Shown here: piece after piece, positions 7,079 through 15,948 of the stretch | Numbering within the stretch: the first letter of the stretch is position 1 | How the letters are laid out: each line of letters starts with the position of its first letter | From: Roseateles hydrophilus | GTDB lineage: Bacteria > Pseudomonadota > Gammaproteobacteria > Burkholderiales > Burkholderiaceae_C | Direction: 5' to 3' | Assembly (NCBI RefSeq): GCF_026712245.1 | Contig: NZ_JAPPUY010000001.1 | Span: 496,001 to 560,000, forward strand | DNA length: 64,000 nucleotides | Notes under the pieces: generated by a model | The model's input: the letters and a program-made list of their open reading frames with translations, nothing else | What the model was told of the DNA's origin: nothing | The model's database searches: none | Program-made: the position numbers and the translations under genes

Positions 7079-10003
7079 ATGAAGCCGATGAAGCCCAAGA
7101 CGCTCTACATCACGCTCAGCACGCTGATGGTGGGCCTGGTGGTGTTGGTTTATGGCGTGCTGATGCTGTACGAGGCCTCGCGCAGCGATGCGTTGATGCT
7201 GCAGCAGGCCGGCGCGGCAGCGCGACGCATCGCGCGCGAGGCGGCGGGCGTGGTGGAGGCCGAGCTGCGCCCGGCGCGGGTCAGCGTGGCGCTGCTGGCG
7301 GCCGGGCCGCTGGGCCGCGCGGGCGCCGAGGCGGACCTGCCGCAGGTGTTGCCCGAGCTGGCGGCAGCGCTGCGCGGCAATGCGGCTGTCTCGGCCGTCT
7401 ATGCCGGCACGGTGCAGGGCAGCTTCCTGCTGTTGCGCCGGTTGGGTGACGCGGCCACGCGCCGGCGCATGGATGCGCCGTCCGAGGCCGAGTTCGCGCT
7501 GCAGACGGTGCTGCGTGAGGCCTCCGGCGTGCGTGGCCACTACCGGTTCTATGACGGCCAGCTGCGTGAACTGCAGGCGGTGCAACGGCTGGAGTACGAC
7601 TTCGACCCGCGCACGCGGCCGTGGTTTGCGCTGGCACGTCAGGCCCCGGCGGGCCAGGTCGTGCAGTCAGCGCCCTACCTGTTCTTCACGACCGGCGAGC
7701 CCGGGGTCACGCTGGCGCAGGCGCAGGGGGACACGGTCATCGGCGCGGACGTCAGCTTGCAGGCCTTGGCCGAGATGCTGGAAAAGCCGCAGATCAGCCC
7801 GTCGGCCGAGCTGCTCATCGCGACGCCAGGCGGCGAGGTGCTGGCGCAGGCACGGCACCGGCCGGGCCTGGCTGAGAGCCGGCGCCTGCCGCAGGTGAAG
7901 GAGGCCGGCTCGCCGCTGATGCGTGCGCTGTGGGAGCGGCGTGACGCCCAGGGGCGGCTGGCGGCGGTGGAGACGGTGGACGGCCGCGAGTGGGTCAGCC
8001 ATGCGCTGCCCTTGGCCAGCAGCTCGGCGGCGGGCGCGCCGCTGGTGCTGCTGATGGCCGCGCCGCGCGATGAGCTGCAGGCCCACCAGATCGAGAGCCG
8101 CCGCCATGGCTTCTACATCTCGCTGGCGCTGATGCTGTTGTTGCTGCCGGTGGTGCACCTGCTGGCGGATCGCGTGTCGCGGCCGCTGCGGCTGCTGGCG
8201 CGGCAGGCGGAGGCCATCGAGCACTTTGATTTCGACGGCCCCGACCCGGCGCGCAGCCGCATCCGCGAGGTGGACCGGCTGGCCGTGGCGATGACGGCGA
8301 TGAAGCATTCGCTGCGGCGCTTTCTCGACATCAGCGGTGCGCTGAGCGCGGAGCGCGACTTCGACCGGCTGCTGGACCTCATCCTGCGCGAGACCATCGC
8401 CGTGACGGGTGCCAGCGGCGGCGCCGTTCACCTGCTCAGCGAGGATGGCGCCGAACTGGAGCCGGCGGCGGTGTGGCTGCGCGGTGAGCCGCGCCCGGGC
8501 GCCGGCCGCAGCTGGGCGCTGAATGCGGCCGACAGCCCGGGTGCGCCGGTGCAGGCGGTGCGCGCCGACGACGCCGTCGAGGTGGACCTGGGCTGGGACG
8601 ACCCCGCCCACCTGGCGGCCTACGGCGACCTGTTCGCCAGCCTGGGCGTGTCGCGCCTGCGGCTGCTGTCGCTGCCATTGAAGAACCGCAGCCACGAGAC
8701 CATCGGCACGCTGACGCTGAGCTTCGCCCCGCCCGCCGACGGGCCGCTGCAGCCGCTGGGCGCCGCGCGCGTGGCGTTTGTGCGGGCGCTTTCGGGCACC
8801 GCAGCCGTGGCGCTGGACAACCAGCAGCTGCTGCGCTCGCGCAAGGTGCTGCTGCAAAGCTTCATCGAACTGGTGGCTGGCGCCATCGACGCCAAGAGCC
8901 CCTACACCGGCGCCCATTGCCAGCGCGTGCCCGAGCTGACCAAGATGCTGGCCCGCGCCGCCTGCGACGCGACCGACGGGCCGTTTGCGGGCTTCGCGAT
9001 GGATGAGGGGCAGTGGGAGGCGCTGCACATCGCGTCCTGGCTGCACGACTGCGGCAAGGTCACGACGCCGGAGTACGTGGTCGACAAGGCCACCAAGCTG
9101 GAGACCATCTACAACCGCATCCACGAGGTGCGCATGCGCTTCGAGGTGCTCAAGCGTGATGCGCTGATCGAGCGGCTGCAGGCGGAACTGGGCGAAGCCG
9201 GCAGCGCACGGGCGCAGGCGGCTGCGGCACCGGCCCAGGCAGCGCTGGATGACGACTACGCCTTTGTTGCCGCCTGCAATCAGGGCGGCGAAGGCCTGGC
9301 GCCCGAGGCGTTGGCGCGGCTGCGCGAGATCGCCGCACGGCGTTGGCAGCGCACGCTGGACGATGGCCTGGGCCTGTCCATCGCTGAGGCAGCACGGCTG
9401 CCGCGCGCGCGGCCGACGCTGCCGGTGTCTGAGCGGCTGCTGCAGGACCGGCCCGAACACCTTGTGCCGCGTCCGGCGGCCGAGCGGCTGGACAGCGGCA
9501 ACCGCTGGGGTTTCACGCTGGCCCAGCCGGAGCAGCTGTACAACCGCGGCGAGCTGCACAACCTGTCGGTGTCGCGCGGCACGCTCAGCGACGAGGAGCG
9601 CTACAAGATCAACGAGCACATCATGCAGACCATCCGCATGCTGGAGTCGCTGCCCTTCACCGGCCCATTGAAAGCCGTGCCGGAGATCGCCGGTGCCCAC
9701 CACGAGCGCATGGACGGCCGTGGCTACCCGCGCGGCCTGACCGGCGCGGCGATGAGCCCGCAGGCGCGCATGATGGCCATCGCCGATGTTTTTGAGGCGC
9801 TGACCGCCGATGACCGCCCCTACAAGCCCGGCAAGCGCCTGTCCGAGGCGCTGGGCCTGATGCGTGCGATGGTGGCCGAGGGCCACCTGGACGGCGAGCT
9901 GTTCGCGCTGTTCCTGCGCTCGGGCGTGTGCCTGGCGTTTGCCGCGCGATTCATGCCTGCCGAGCTGGTGGACCTGGACGACGTCAGCGCCTACCTGCCC
10001 TGA
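7079..10003 (+). CDS. Membrane-bound HD-GYP protein with Cache, HAMP and GAF domains
   Basis: A 974-aa predicted cyclic-di-GMP phosphodiesterase. An N-terminal transmembrane helix (residues about 8-30) is followed by a periplasmic Cache-type sensor with the WF-ARQAP signature. A second helix near 350 (FYISLALMLLLLPVVHLL) leads into HAMP and then a GAF domain (about 430-590). The C-terminal HD-GYP domain contains LHDCGK (HD near 656) and HHERMDGRGYP (GYP near 882). The gap between HD and GYP is about 225 residues, much longer than in a compact HD-GYP domain, because of an insertion rich in Ala/Arg helices. Metal-binding His/Asp residues look intact, so activity is plausible. It is a single gene, divergent from ybiB and convergent with the cyclodeaminase gene. 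Confidence 0.9.
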   Translation: MKPMKPKTLYITLSTLMVGLVVLVYGVLMLYEASRSDALMLQQAGAAARRIAREAAGVVEAELRPARVSVALLAAGPLGRAGAEADLPQVLPELAAALRGNAAVSAVYAGTVQGSFLLLRRLGDAATRRRMDAPSEAEFALQTVLREASGVRGHYRFYDGQLRELQAVQRLEYDFDPRTRPWFALARQAPAGQVVQSAPYLFFTTGEPGVTLAQAQGDTVIGADVSLQALAEMLEKPQISPSAELLIATPGGEVLAQARHRPGLAESRRLPQVKEAGSPLMRALWERRDAQGRLAAVETVDGREWVSHALPLASSSAAGAPLVLLMAAPRDELQAHQIESRRHGFYISLALMLLLLPVVHLLADRVSRPLRLLARQAEAIEHFDFDGPDPARSRIREVDRLAVAMTAMKHSLRRFLDISGALSAERDFDRLLDLILRETIAVTGASGGAVHLLSEDGAELEPAAVWLRGEPRPGAGRSWALNAADSPGAPVQAVRADDAVEVDLGWDDPAHLAAYGDLFASLGVSRLRLLSLPLKNRSHETIGTLTLSFAPPADGPLQPLGAARVAFVRALSGTAAVALDNQQLLRSRKVLLQSFIELVAGAIDAKSPYTGAHCQRVPELTKMLARAACDATDGPFAGFAMDEGQWEALHIASWLHDCGKVTTPEYVVDKATKLETIYNRIHEVRMRFEVLKRDALIERLQAELGEAGSARAQAAAAPAQAALDDDYAFVAACNQGGEGLAPEALARLREIAARRWQRTLDDGLGLSIAEAARLPRARPTLPVSERLLQDRPEHLVPRPAAERLDSGNRWGFTLAQPEQLYNRGELHNLSVSRGTLSDEERYKINEHIMQTIRMLESLPFTGPLKAVPEIAGAHHERMDGRGYPRGLTGAAMSPQARMMAIADVFEALTADDRPYKPGKRLSEALGLMRAMVAEGHLDGELFALFLRSGVCLAFAARFMPAELVDLDDVSAYLP

Positions 10004-10020
10004 GGCGCGGGCGCAGGCGC

Positions 10021-11058
10021 TCAGGCCGCCTGGCGCTGGCCGTGCAGCTGTAACTCGCCGAACAGGTTCTTGGGGTCGGCCATCTGCGGGATCAGGTCCA
10101 GCGGCGCGCCCAGCCCCAGCTGGGTGCTGACGTCGCGCAGCAGGCGCAGCGCCGAGAAGTCCTCCAGCGCGAAGCCCACCGAGTCGAACACGGTGACCTG
10201 CTCGGGCGCCTCGCGGCCCGGTGCGTCGCCGGCCAGCACGCGCCAGAACTCGGTGACGGGGAAGTCGGCCGGCATCTGCTGCATGTCGCCCTCGATGCGG
10301 CTCTGCGGCTCGAACTCGCAGATCACCCGCGCCATCTCCAGCACGCCGCGGTGCAGTTCGGTCTTGCCGGGGCAGTCGCCACCCACGCCGTTGATGTGCA
10401 TGCCGGGCTCGATCATGTCCGGCGTCAGGATGGTCGCGTTGGTTTTGTCGGCGGTCACGGTGGTGACGATGTCGGCGCCGCGCACGGCCTCGGCGGTGGA
10501 GGCGCAGACCGTCAGCGTCAGGCCCGGCGTGCCTTGCAGGTGGCGCACCAGGCGCGCGGTGGCGGCGGTGTCGATGTCGAACAGGCGCAGCTCGCGGATG
10601 CCCAGCAGGTGGTGGAAGGCCAGCGCCTGGAACTCGCTCTGCGCGCCGTTGCCGATCAGCGCCATCACGCGGCTGTCGGGCCGGGCCAGGCGCTTGGCCA
10701 CCATGACGGAGGTGGCCGCGGTGCGCATCGCCGTCGTCAGCGTCAGCTCGGACAGCAGCACCGGCGCGCCGGTGGCCACGTCAGCGAGCACGCCGAAAGC
10801 CATCACCGTCGGCAGGCCGACGCGGTGGTTTTTGGGGTGACCGTTGACGTACTTGAAGGTGTACAGGCTGGCATCGGCGATGGGCATCAGCTCGATGACG
10901 CCGTCGGCCGAATGGGCAGCGACGCGGGGCGTCTTGTCGAACTCGGCCCAGCGCAGGTAGTCGGCCTCCAGGTAGCCGACGAGGCGGCGCAGTAAATCGG
11001 GCAGGCCGACGCGCTGCACGATGCGGGCGATGTCCTGGGTGGTCAGCAGTGTGGTCAT
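10021..11058 (-). CDS. Ornithine cyclodeaminase / mu-crystallin family
   Basis: A 345-aa NAD(P)-dependent enzyme of the ornithine cyclodeaminase/mu-crystallin family, which deaminates ornithine to proline or reduces related cyclic imines. The Rossmann segment ALIGNGAQSEFQALAFHH and the conserved ADIVTTVTADKTN and INGVGGDCPGKTEL stretches are visible. The ATG at 11058 is preceded by a good ribosome site (AGGAG); an in-frame ATG at 11139 would lie inside the divergent regulatory region. The gene is divergent from an Lrp/AsnC regulator, the usual arrangement for amino-acid catabolic genes, so it is probably the regulator's target. Length and motifs favour true ornithine cyclodeaminase over alanine dehydrogenase relatives. 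Confidence 0.88.
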   Translation of the reverse strand: MTTLLTTQDIARIVQRVGLPDLLRRLVGYLEADYLRWAEFDKTPRVAAHSADGVIELMPIADASLYTFKYVNGHPKNHRVGLPTVMAFGVLADVATGAPVLLSELTLTTAMRTAATSVMVAKRLARPDSRVMALIGNGAQSEFQALAFHHLLGIRELRLFDIDTAATARLVRHLQGTPGLTLTVCASTAEAVRGADIVTTVTADKTNATILTPDMIEPGMHINGVGGDCPGKTELHRGVLEMARVICEFEPQSRIEGDMQQMPADFPVTEFWRVLAGDAPGREAPEQVTVFDSVGFALEDFSALRLLRDVSTQLGLGAPLDLIPQMADPKNLFGELQLHGQRQAA

Positions 11059-11119
11059 GGAGGTCTCCTGAAGTGGTTGATGGCGATTCTTCCGACGCAC
11101 CTCGCCAAACAGAAGCGCA

Positions 11120-11135
11120 ATTCCTGACAAGGAAT
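11120..11135. promoter_or_regulatory. Palindromic operator candidate between ocd and lrp-like gene
   Basis: ATTCCT-gaca-AGGAAT is a perfect dyad (6-bp arms, 4-nt spacer) in the divergent promoter region. It lies in an AT-rich patch unlike the surrounding genes, about 60 bp from the cyclodeaminase start and 20 bp from the regulator start. A second, weaker dyad (GGCAA at 11148-11152, TTGCC at 11167-11171) lies next to it. Binding by the adjacent Lrp/AsnC protein is inferred. Confidence 0.5.
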
Positions 11136-11153
11136 GCATTGGTTATTGGCAAA

Positions 11154-11609
11154 ATGGCAGTAGAAATTGCCGATTTGCACAAAATGGATGCCCTGGATCA
11201 GCAACTGCTGGCGCTGCTGCGCGCCGATGCCCGTGCCAGCGTCGCGACGCTGGCGGCCAAGCTCAAGGTGTCGCGCGGCACGGTCACCAACCGCATCGCG
11301 CGGCTGGAGGACAGTGGCGTCATCACCGGCTACACGGTGCGGCTGCGGCCCGACTCGGTGCCCGACCAGATCACCGCGTGGATGAGCATCACCGTCGAGG
11401 GCAACCGCACGCGCGAGGTGGTCGCGATGCTGCTGGGCGAGCCCGGCATCACCGGCCTGTTCGACACCAATGGCCGCTGGGATTTGCTGGCCGAGATCCG
11501 CAGCGCCAGCCTGCAGGAGCTGGCCGACGTGCTGGAGCGCGTGCGCCTCATCAAGGGCATTGCCGGCACCGAAACCTCCATCCATCTGCAGAGCTACAAG
11601 CTCGGCTGA
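11154..11609 (+). CDS. Lrp/AsnC family transcriptional regulator
   Basis: A 151-aa feast/famine regulator. The N-terminal helix-turn-helix covers about residues 11-60 (MDALDQQLLALLRADARASV, then LKVSRGTVTNRIARLE). It is followed by the RAM ligand-binding domain with GYTVRL, ITGLFDTNGRWDLLAEI and a C-terminal LIKGIAGTETSIHL. Start choice is uncertain: ATG 11154 gives a leader of ten residues as in Lrp, while ATG 11184 gives the short MDALD form. Neither has a clear ribosome binding site, so a leaderless or weakly translated message is possible. It is divergent from ornithine cyclodeaminase, which it likely controls in response to an amino acid such as ornithine or arginine. Confidence 0.88.
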   Translation: MAVEIADLHKMDALDQQLLALLRADARASVATLAAKLKVSRGTVTNRIARLEDSGVITGYTVRLRPDSVPDQITAWMSITVEGNRTREVVAMLLGEPGITGLFDTNGRWDLLAEIRSASLQELADVLERVRLIKGIAGTETSIHLQSYKLG

Positions 11610-11659
11610 GCTGGAAACCCAGCTCGGTTATCGTGCCGCCGCTCTCTGCTGTCCTGACC

Positions 11660-12580
11660 ATGATCCCTGTCCTGATCCGCCGCGCCAGCCTCGCGGCCCT
11701 GCTCGCGGCGCTTGCCGCCTGTTCCGTGCCCGTGCTGACACCGCAGCAGCCGGTCGTCGTGCCACCCCCCGTGGAGCCTCCACCCGTCATCAAGCCCGCG
11801 CCCAAGCCGCCCCGCCTGGGCCTGGCGCTGGGCGGCGGTGCGGCGCGCGGCTTCGCGCACATCGGTGTCATCCAGGTGCTCGAGGAGGCCGGCATCAAGG
11901 TCGACTTGGTGGCCGGCACGTCGGCCGGCAGCCTGGTCGCGGCGCTCTATGCGTCCGGCAAGACCGGCAGGGAGATGCAGACGCTGGCCGAGGGCATGGA
12001 CGAGGGCGCCATCACCGACTGGTCCTTCCCGCTGCGCGGCCTGATCCGTGGCGAAGCGCTGGCACGCTTCATCCGTGACAAGACCGGCGGCAAGGGCATC
12101 GAGCAGATGGCGCTGCCGCTGGGCATCGTCGCGACCGACCTGGGCGACGGCTCGGCCGTGCTGTTTCGCAGCGGCGACACGGGCACCGCGGTGCGCGCGT
12201 CCAGTGCCGTGCCCGCGGTGTTCCAGCCGGTCAAGATCGGCCAGCGTGAGTACGTGGACGGGGGCCTGGTGTCGCCGGTGCCGGTGCGCTTTGCGCGTGA
12301 GATGGGCGCGCAACTCATCATTGCGGTGGATATCTCGTCACCGCCTGAGAAGGACCCGCCCGGCGATGCCTTCCGCATGCTGATGCAGACCTTCGCCATC
12401 ATGGGGCGCAGCATCAACAGCTTCGAGTTGCGCGATGCCGATGTGCTGGTGCGTCCGCGGCTGGATGGCATTTCCAGCGCCGACTTCACCGCGCGCCGCC
12501 GTGCCATCCAAGCCGGCCGTGAGGCGGCGCAGGCCCTGCTGCCGCTGATCAGGCAGCGCATTGCCGAGAAGACGAGATGA
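11660..12580 (+). CDS. Patatin-like phospholipase, predicted lipoprotein
   Basis: A 306-aa patatin-family serine acyl hydrolase. The N-terminus has a lipoprotein signal (hydrophobic SLAALLAALAAC with the lipobox Cys near residue 21), then a proline-rich linker. The catalytic domain shows the oxyanion loop GGGAARG, the nucleophile elbow GTSAGS and the Asp of YVDGG, a complete Ser-Asp dyad. This resembles the RssA/YchK group placed in the envelope. The ATG at 11660 was taken because it begins the signal peptide; the frame is open further upstream. Its stop overlaps the next start by 4 nt (ATGA), so it is co-translated with the Lon-N protein gene. Substrate is unknown. Confidence 0.88.
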   Translation: MIPVLIRRASLAALLAALAACSVPVLTPQQPVVVPPPVEPPPVIKPAPKPPRLGLALGGGAARGFAHIGVIQVLEEAGIKVDLVAGTSAGSLVAALYASGKTGREMQTLAEGMDEGAITDWSFPLRGLIRGEALARFIRDKTGGKGIEQMALPLGIVATDLGDGSAVLFRSGDTGTAVRASSAVPAVFQPVKIGQREYVDGGLVSPVPVRFAREMGAQLIIAVDISSPPEKDPPGDAFRMLMQTFAIMGRSINSFELRDADVLVRPRLDGISSADFTARRRAIQAGREAAQALLPLIRQRIAEKTR

Positions 12581-13203
12581 ATCTCGACATCGAGACGCCG
12601 CTGTTCCCGCTGCGCTCGGTGCTGTTTCCCGGCGGCTACCTGCCGCTGCGCATCTTCGAACCGCGCTACCTGGACATGGTGCAGCGCTGCCACGCGCAGG
12701 GCCAAGCCTTTGGTGTCGTCGCGCTGACCGAGGGCCAGGAGGTGCGGCAGCGCGACGGGGCTGGCTTCCAGCGCGAGGCGTTCCACGCGGTTGGCACGCT
12801 GGCACGCATCGACCACTTCGTGCATGAACAGCCGGGTCTGATCCAGCTGCGCACGCGCGGCACGCAGCGCTTTCGGCTGCGCAGTGCACGCTGCCTGAGC
12901 CACGGGCTGTGGGTGGGCACGCTGACGCTGCTGCCGCCGGACGTCGCCGTGCCGGTGCCGGACGACCTGCGCTCCGCCGCACGCCAGTTGCAAGACCTGT
13001 TGGAAGGCTGGCGCGAGCGTGCCGGCGCCGAGGAACTGCCGCTGCAACCGCCCTACGACTGGGACGATGCCGGCTGGCTGGCCAACCGGTGGGCCGAACT
13101 GCTGCCCATGCCGGCGGATGAGCGCCAGCGCCTGATGGCACTGGACAACCCGCTGTTGCGGCTGGAGCTGGTGGTGGACCGGCTGGACGCGCTCAGCGGT
13201 TGA
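12577..13203 (+). CDS. LON peptidase substrate-binding (Lon-N) domain protein
   Basis: A 208-aa stand-alone Lon N-terminal domain with no AAA or protease module. It opens with the family signature (LFPLRSVLFPGGYLPLRIFE, then PRYLDMV) and continues with GTLARIDHF and GTQRFRL. Such proteins are widespread in Proteobacteria; the role is not established, and substrate recruitment is only suggested by homology. It overlaps the patatin gene by 4 nt at its start, and its last 11 nt overlap the convergent hydrolase gene. Confidence 0.88.
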   Translation: MNLDIETPLFPLRSVLFPGGYLPLRIFEPRYLDMVQRCHAQGQAFGVVALTEGQEVRQRDGAGFQREAFHAVGTLARIDHFVHEQPGLIQLRTRGTQRFRLRSARCLSHGLWVGTLTLLPPDVAVPVPDDLRSAARQLQDLLEGWRERAGAEELPLQPPYDWDDAGWLANRWAELLPMPADERQRLMALDNPLLRLELVVDRLDALSG

Positions 13204-14017
13204 GCCAGTCGGTCAGCACGCGCAGCACATCGTCTCGCTCGGGCTCGTTGAAGAGTTCATGGAACAGGCCCGGCCAGGGCCGTGTCGCGACGACATGGGC
13301 CGGCGCCGCTGCCGCAAACGCTTCGCTGCCGCGCGGCGCGACGCAGCGGTCCGCGCCGGCCCACATCAGCAGCGTGCGCAGCTGCCAGCGCGGCGCCGTG
13401 GCCAGTACCAGTTCGCCGGCATCGATGATGAAGCGGGTCAGCCGCGCGGTGATACGGTCGTGCACCAGCGGGTCGGCGGTGTAGGCGGCTACCACGGTGG
13501 CGTCGCGGCAGATCCAACCAGGCTTCAGCCCGTTGCCCACCGCCAGGCCGGGCGCAAGGTTCTCGGCCAGCGCCAGCGCCAGCTTCTGGCCGCTGGACAG
13601 GCCGGCGTCCAGCGCCGGCGATGACAGCACCAGCCCGTCCAGCGGCCGGCTCCAGGCCGCGGGCTGAGTGGCCAGTGCTTCGGCCGCGAAGCGCGCGGCG
13701 ATCAGGCCGCCCAGGCTGTGGCCCAGCAGCACGAAGGGCAGGGTGGGGCGGCGCGCAGCGTCGATGACGCGCGCGGTGTCGCGCAGCAGTGCGTCGGCGT
13801 CGGGGATATCACCCCGGCGCCCCTCGCTGCGGCCATGGCCACGGTGGTCCCAACCATGCACATCCCAGCCGGCAGCGTTCAGCGCGGCGGCCACATGGGC
13901 GTAGCGTTCGATGTGCTCACCCAGGCCGTGAACGATGAGGATCTGGCCGCGCGCGGGAGCGCTGGCGGGCCAATGCCGGGTGTGGAGCGTCAGGGCGTCG
14001 TCGGTGGTCAGCGTCAT
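13193..14017 (-). CDS. Alpha/beta hydrolase (monoacylglycerol lipase-like)
   Basis: A 274-aa serine hydrolase. It has the oxyanion segment VHGLGEH, the motif GWDHRGHGRSEG, the nucleophile elbow GHSLGG, the acid region WAGADRCVAP and a late His in GLFHELFNEP, so the triad appears complete. The order and the HGLGEH/DHRGHG motifs match the lysophospholipase/monoglyceride lipase group (PldB/MGL-like). ATG 14017 gives the standard N-terminus; an upstream ATG at 14068 is in frame. It is monocistronic and its 3' end overlaps the convergent Lon-N gene by 11 nt. Acyl-glycerol substrates are inferred from family only. Confidence 0.87.
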   Translation of the reverse strand: MTLTTDDALTLHTRHWPASAPARGQILIVHGLGEHIERYAHVAAALNAAGWDVHGWDHRGHGRSEGRRGDIPDADALLRDTARVIDAARRPTLPFVLLGHSLGGLIAARFAAEALATQPAAWSRPLDGLVLSSPALDAGLSSGQKLALALAENLAPGLAVGNGLKPGWICRDATVVAAYTADPLVHDRITARLTRFIIDAGELVLATAPRWQLRTLLMWAGADRCVAPRGSEAFAAAAPAHVVATRPWPGLFHELFNEPERDDVLRVLTDWLNR

Positions 14018-14207
14018 CGCGCGAGTGTCACTCAGCGCGCGCAGGCCGGGCGCGGCGCGCAAGTGCAAGGTGTGGACCTGCTGGTTCGCCGCCGAGCCGC
14101 GCGCACCGCAACGCAGCCGGCTGGCGTCAGCGCATCAACGCGCTCTGTCGACGAATCGGCACCAGCCGCTCGGCCCGACCGGCGCGCGTCGCGCTGAGGC
14201 AACTCTT

Positions 14208-14230
14208 GCAGCGCCGTGGCGCCACGCTGC
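14208..14230 (-). terminator. Hairpin downstream of the PEP-CTERM gene
   Basis: GCAGCG (14208-14213) and CGCTGC (14225-14230) enclose GTGGCGCCAC, forming a strong GC stem 10 nt beyond the stop of the minus-strand PEP-CTERM gene. No U-run follows, so intrinsic termination is uncertain. Confidence 0.35.
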
Positions 14231-14239
14231 GGGCTGTGT

Positions 14240-15097
14240 TCAGCGCGTGCGCCGCCGCTGCCAGATCGCCAGCATCAGCAGACTGCCCAGCAGCCACTGG
14301 GCCCATTGCGCGGGCTCGGGCACCGTGGCCACGGCAAAGCGGAGCGTGTCGCTGCCGCCCACGATGCGGTAGCCCACCATCACATCGGCGCCGCCCGCAC
14401 CGATGGGCGCGGTCAGTGCCGTGACTTCGGAGAATGGGGCTGCGGCACTGAACGGGTGATCGGCCTCGATCGCCAGCGTCAACATGTTGCCGGCTGGCAG
14501 GTCGATGGACATCCCGCTGAGCTGCGTGAAGGTCAGCACCGCGGTGAACCCCAGCCCCACCGGGCTGTTCGTCGGTGCCATGGCGCTGAAGAAGCCGGAG
14601 CCCAGTGCGACCGGGGTGGCCCCGGCCTCCACAGCCACCGTCGCGGCGCCAGTCGCGGTGTCGAAACCAAAGCTGGCCTCGCCCTGCACCGCGTACAGCG
14701 TTGCCGTGCTGGGCCCGGTCGTGTTCACTTCGAAACGCGCATACAGCGAATGATGGGTTGGCAGGGCCGTGCCACCGGCCACCAGGTAGGCACCGATGTC
14801 GATGTAGCCGCGCTCGACGAAATTGCCCGAGTAGTCGGTGAACTGCACCACCGACCATTCCGACCCCGTGAAGCCGGTGGCCTGCACGGGGGCGGTTGCG
14901 CCGGCTGCACGGGCGTCGATCGTGACCGTGGTCGCGGCCGCCGCCAAGCCCGGGCTCGCGATCGCAGCGGCCATCAAGGCGCCGGTGGCGGCCCAACGCC
15001 GCGCGAACTTCAAGCAGTTGGCCACTGCACGTTGCTCGTTGCGGCCTACCGACGACGACCCAAGCGTGGGCGAGGATCCATGGCAATTCAACATCAT
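14240..15097 (-). CDS. PEP-CTERM sorting domain-containing exported protein
   Basis: A 285-aa secreted protein. After a basic region (FARRWAATGALMAAAIASPG) comes a signal peptide ending near AAA, then a Gly/Ala/Thr-rich beta-type domain with no recognised fold. At the C-terminus VPEPAQWAQWLLGSLL is followed by a short hydrophobic helix and RRRTR, the PEP-CTERM tag recognised by exosortase. Such proteins occur with exopolysaccharide export in Burkholderiales. ATG 15097 has a ribosome site GGGAG just upstream; ATG 15094 and a longer start at 15142 are alternatives. No exosortase gene lies in the window. The gene stands alone. Confidence 0.85.
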   Translation of the reverse strand: MMLNCHGSSPTLGSSSVGRNEQRAVANCLKFARRWAATGALMAAAIASPGLAAAATTVTIDARAAGATAPVQATGFTGSEWSVVQFTDYSGNFVERGYIDIGAYLVAGGTALPTHHSLYARFEVNTTGPSTATLYAVQGEASFGFDTATGAATVAVEAGATPVALGSGFFSAMAPTNSPVGLGFTAVLTFTQLSGMSIDLPAGNMLTLAIEADHPFSAAAPFSEVTALTAPIGAGGADVMVGYRIVGGSDTLRFAVATVPEPAQWAQWLLGSLLMLAIWQRRRTR

Positions 15098-15338
15098 CAC
15101 TCCCTGTGTGTTGGCGCCCGTCTTCACCGGCAGGCTGTGCATGTGATGTGCCAGTTAACAGTAACTGCTGGCGATCAGGCCTGGGGAGGCTAACACCTTC
15201 ATGACTTGACCCGTACAGGCCGCCACGCTGCGGCCCCGCAAGTCAGGGGATGGCTGTCCCATCACGGCTGCTCTCGCACGGTGTGCGGCGCGTGAGGGGT
15301 GTTCCTCCAGCGCCGCCGCCTGATTGCGCGCGCCCATG
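15098..15338. other. Intergenic region between PEP-CTERM and phasin genes
   Basis: About 240 bp, which together with the phasin terminator makes the longest gene-free stretch of the window (293 bp). The part near 15145-15170 is AT-richer (TTAACAGTAACTG) and probably holds the PEP-CTERM promoter. No ORF with family support and no RNA gene was recognised. Confidence 0.4.
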
Positions 15339-15366
15339 AAAAAAGCCCGGCGCATGCACCGGGCTT
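15339..15366 (-). terminator. Rho-independent terminator of the phasin gene
   Basis: On the minus strand AAGCCCGG-tgcatgcg-CCGGGCTT is followed by a run of six T. It begins 24 nt after the phasin stop codon. This is a textbook intrinsic terminator. Confidence 0.85.
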
Positions 15367-15390
15367 GTCTTGCGTGGACGCTGGCCGGCT

Positions 15391-15948
15391 TCAGGCGGCA
15401 GCGCGCTTGGCGGTGCGGGCCGCCGTCTGCGTGGCTTTGACGGCTTGCGTGGTGGCGGCTTGGAAGTTGGCTTCTGCGACTTCGACGGCCTGCTTGGTGG
15501 CCTTGTGCACCGACTCGAAGGCGTTGTTCGCAGCGGCGACGGCAGACTTCACCAGCGCGACGGCGTTCTCGGTGCCGGCCGGGGCGTTCTTGGCGGCCGT
15601 GTCCACCATCGTCGAGAAGGTCTTCTGCGCATCGGCGAACTGGCTCTCAGCCACCTTGGCGACTTCGGCGCCGGTGCTGGAGGCGATGTCGTAGATGTGG
15701 CGGCTGTAGGAGGCAGCCTTCTCGGCGGTGGGTTGCAGCAGCGCGGCCTGCAGCGACAGCAGTTCCTGCGCGTCCTTCACCGACATGGCAGCGTTGGTGG
15801 TGTCGGCGGCCTCGCTCAGCGCGGTCTTGGCGACCTGCAGGTTCAGCTCGACGAGCTTCTCGACGCCTTCGAATGCCTTGTTCGTCAGGCCGAAGAGGGT
15901 TTCGACGTTGGCCTTGTGAGCGGCGAGGATCTGTTCAGCGGTCAGCAT
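15391..15948 (-). CDS. phaP: Phasin family protein (polyhydroxyalkanoate granule-associated)
   Basis: A 185-aa phasin, the amphipathic coat protein of PHA storage granules. [20 protein letters not shown] is the family N-terminus. The rest is Ala/Lys/Glu-rich helix with low-complexity A-T-K repeats, ending TAKRAAA, typical of Burkholderiales PhaP. ATG 15948 is preceded by GGAGT; the frame extends to an ATG at 16068, but that would start within the promoter region. It is monocistronic with its own terminator, as expected for a very highly expressed gene. It implies that the organism makes PHA, although no PHA synthase gene is in the window. Confidence 0.9.
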   Translation of the reverse strand: MLTAEQILAAHKANVETLFGLTNKAFEGVEKLVELNLQVAKTALSEAADTTNAAMSVKDAQELLSLQAALLQPTAEKAASYSRHIYDIASSTGAEVAKVAESQFADAQKTFSTMVDTAAKNAPAGTENAVALVKSAVAAANNAFESVHKATKQAVEVAEANFQAATTQAVKATQTAARTAKRAAA

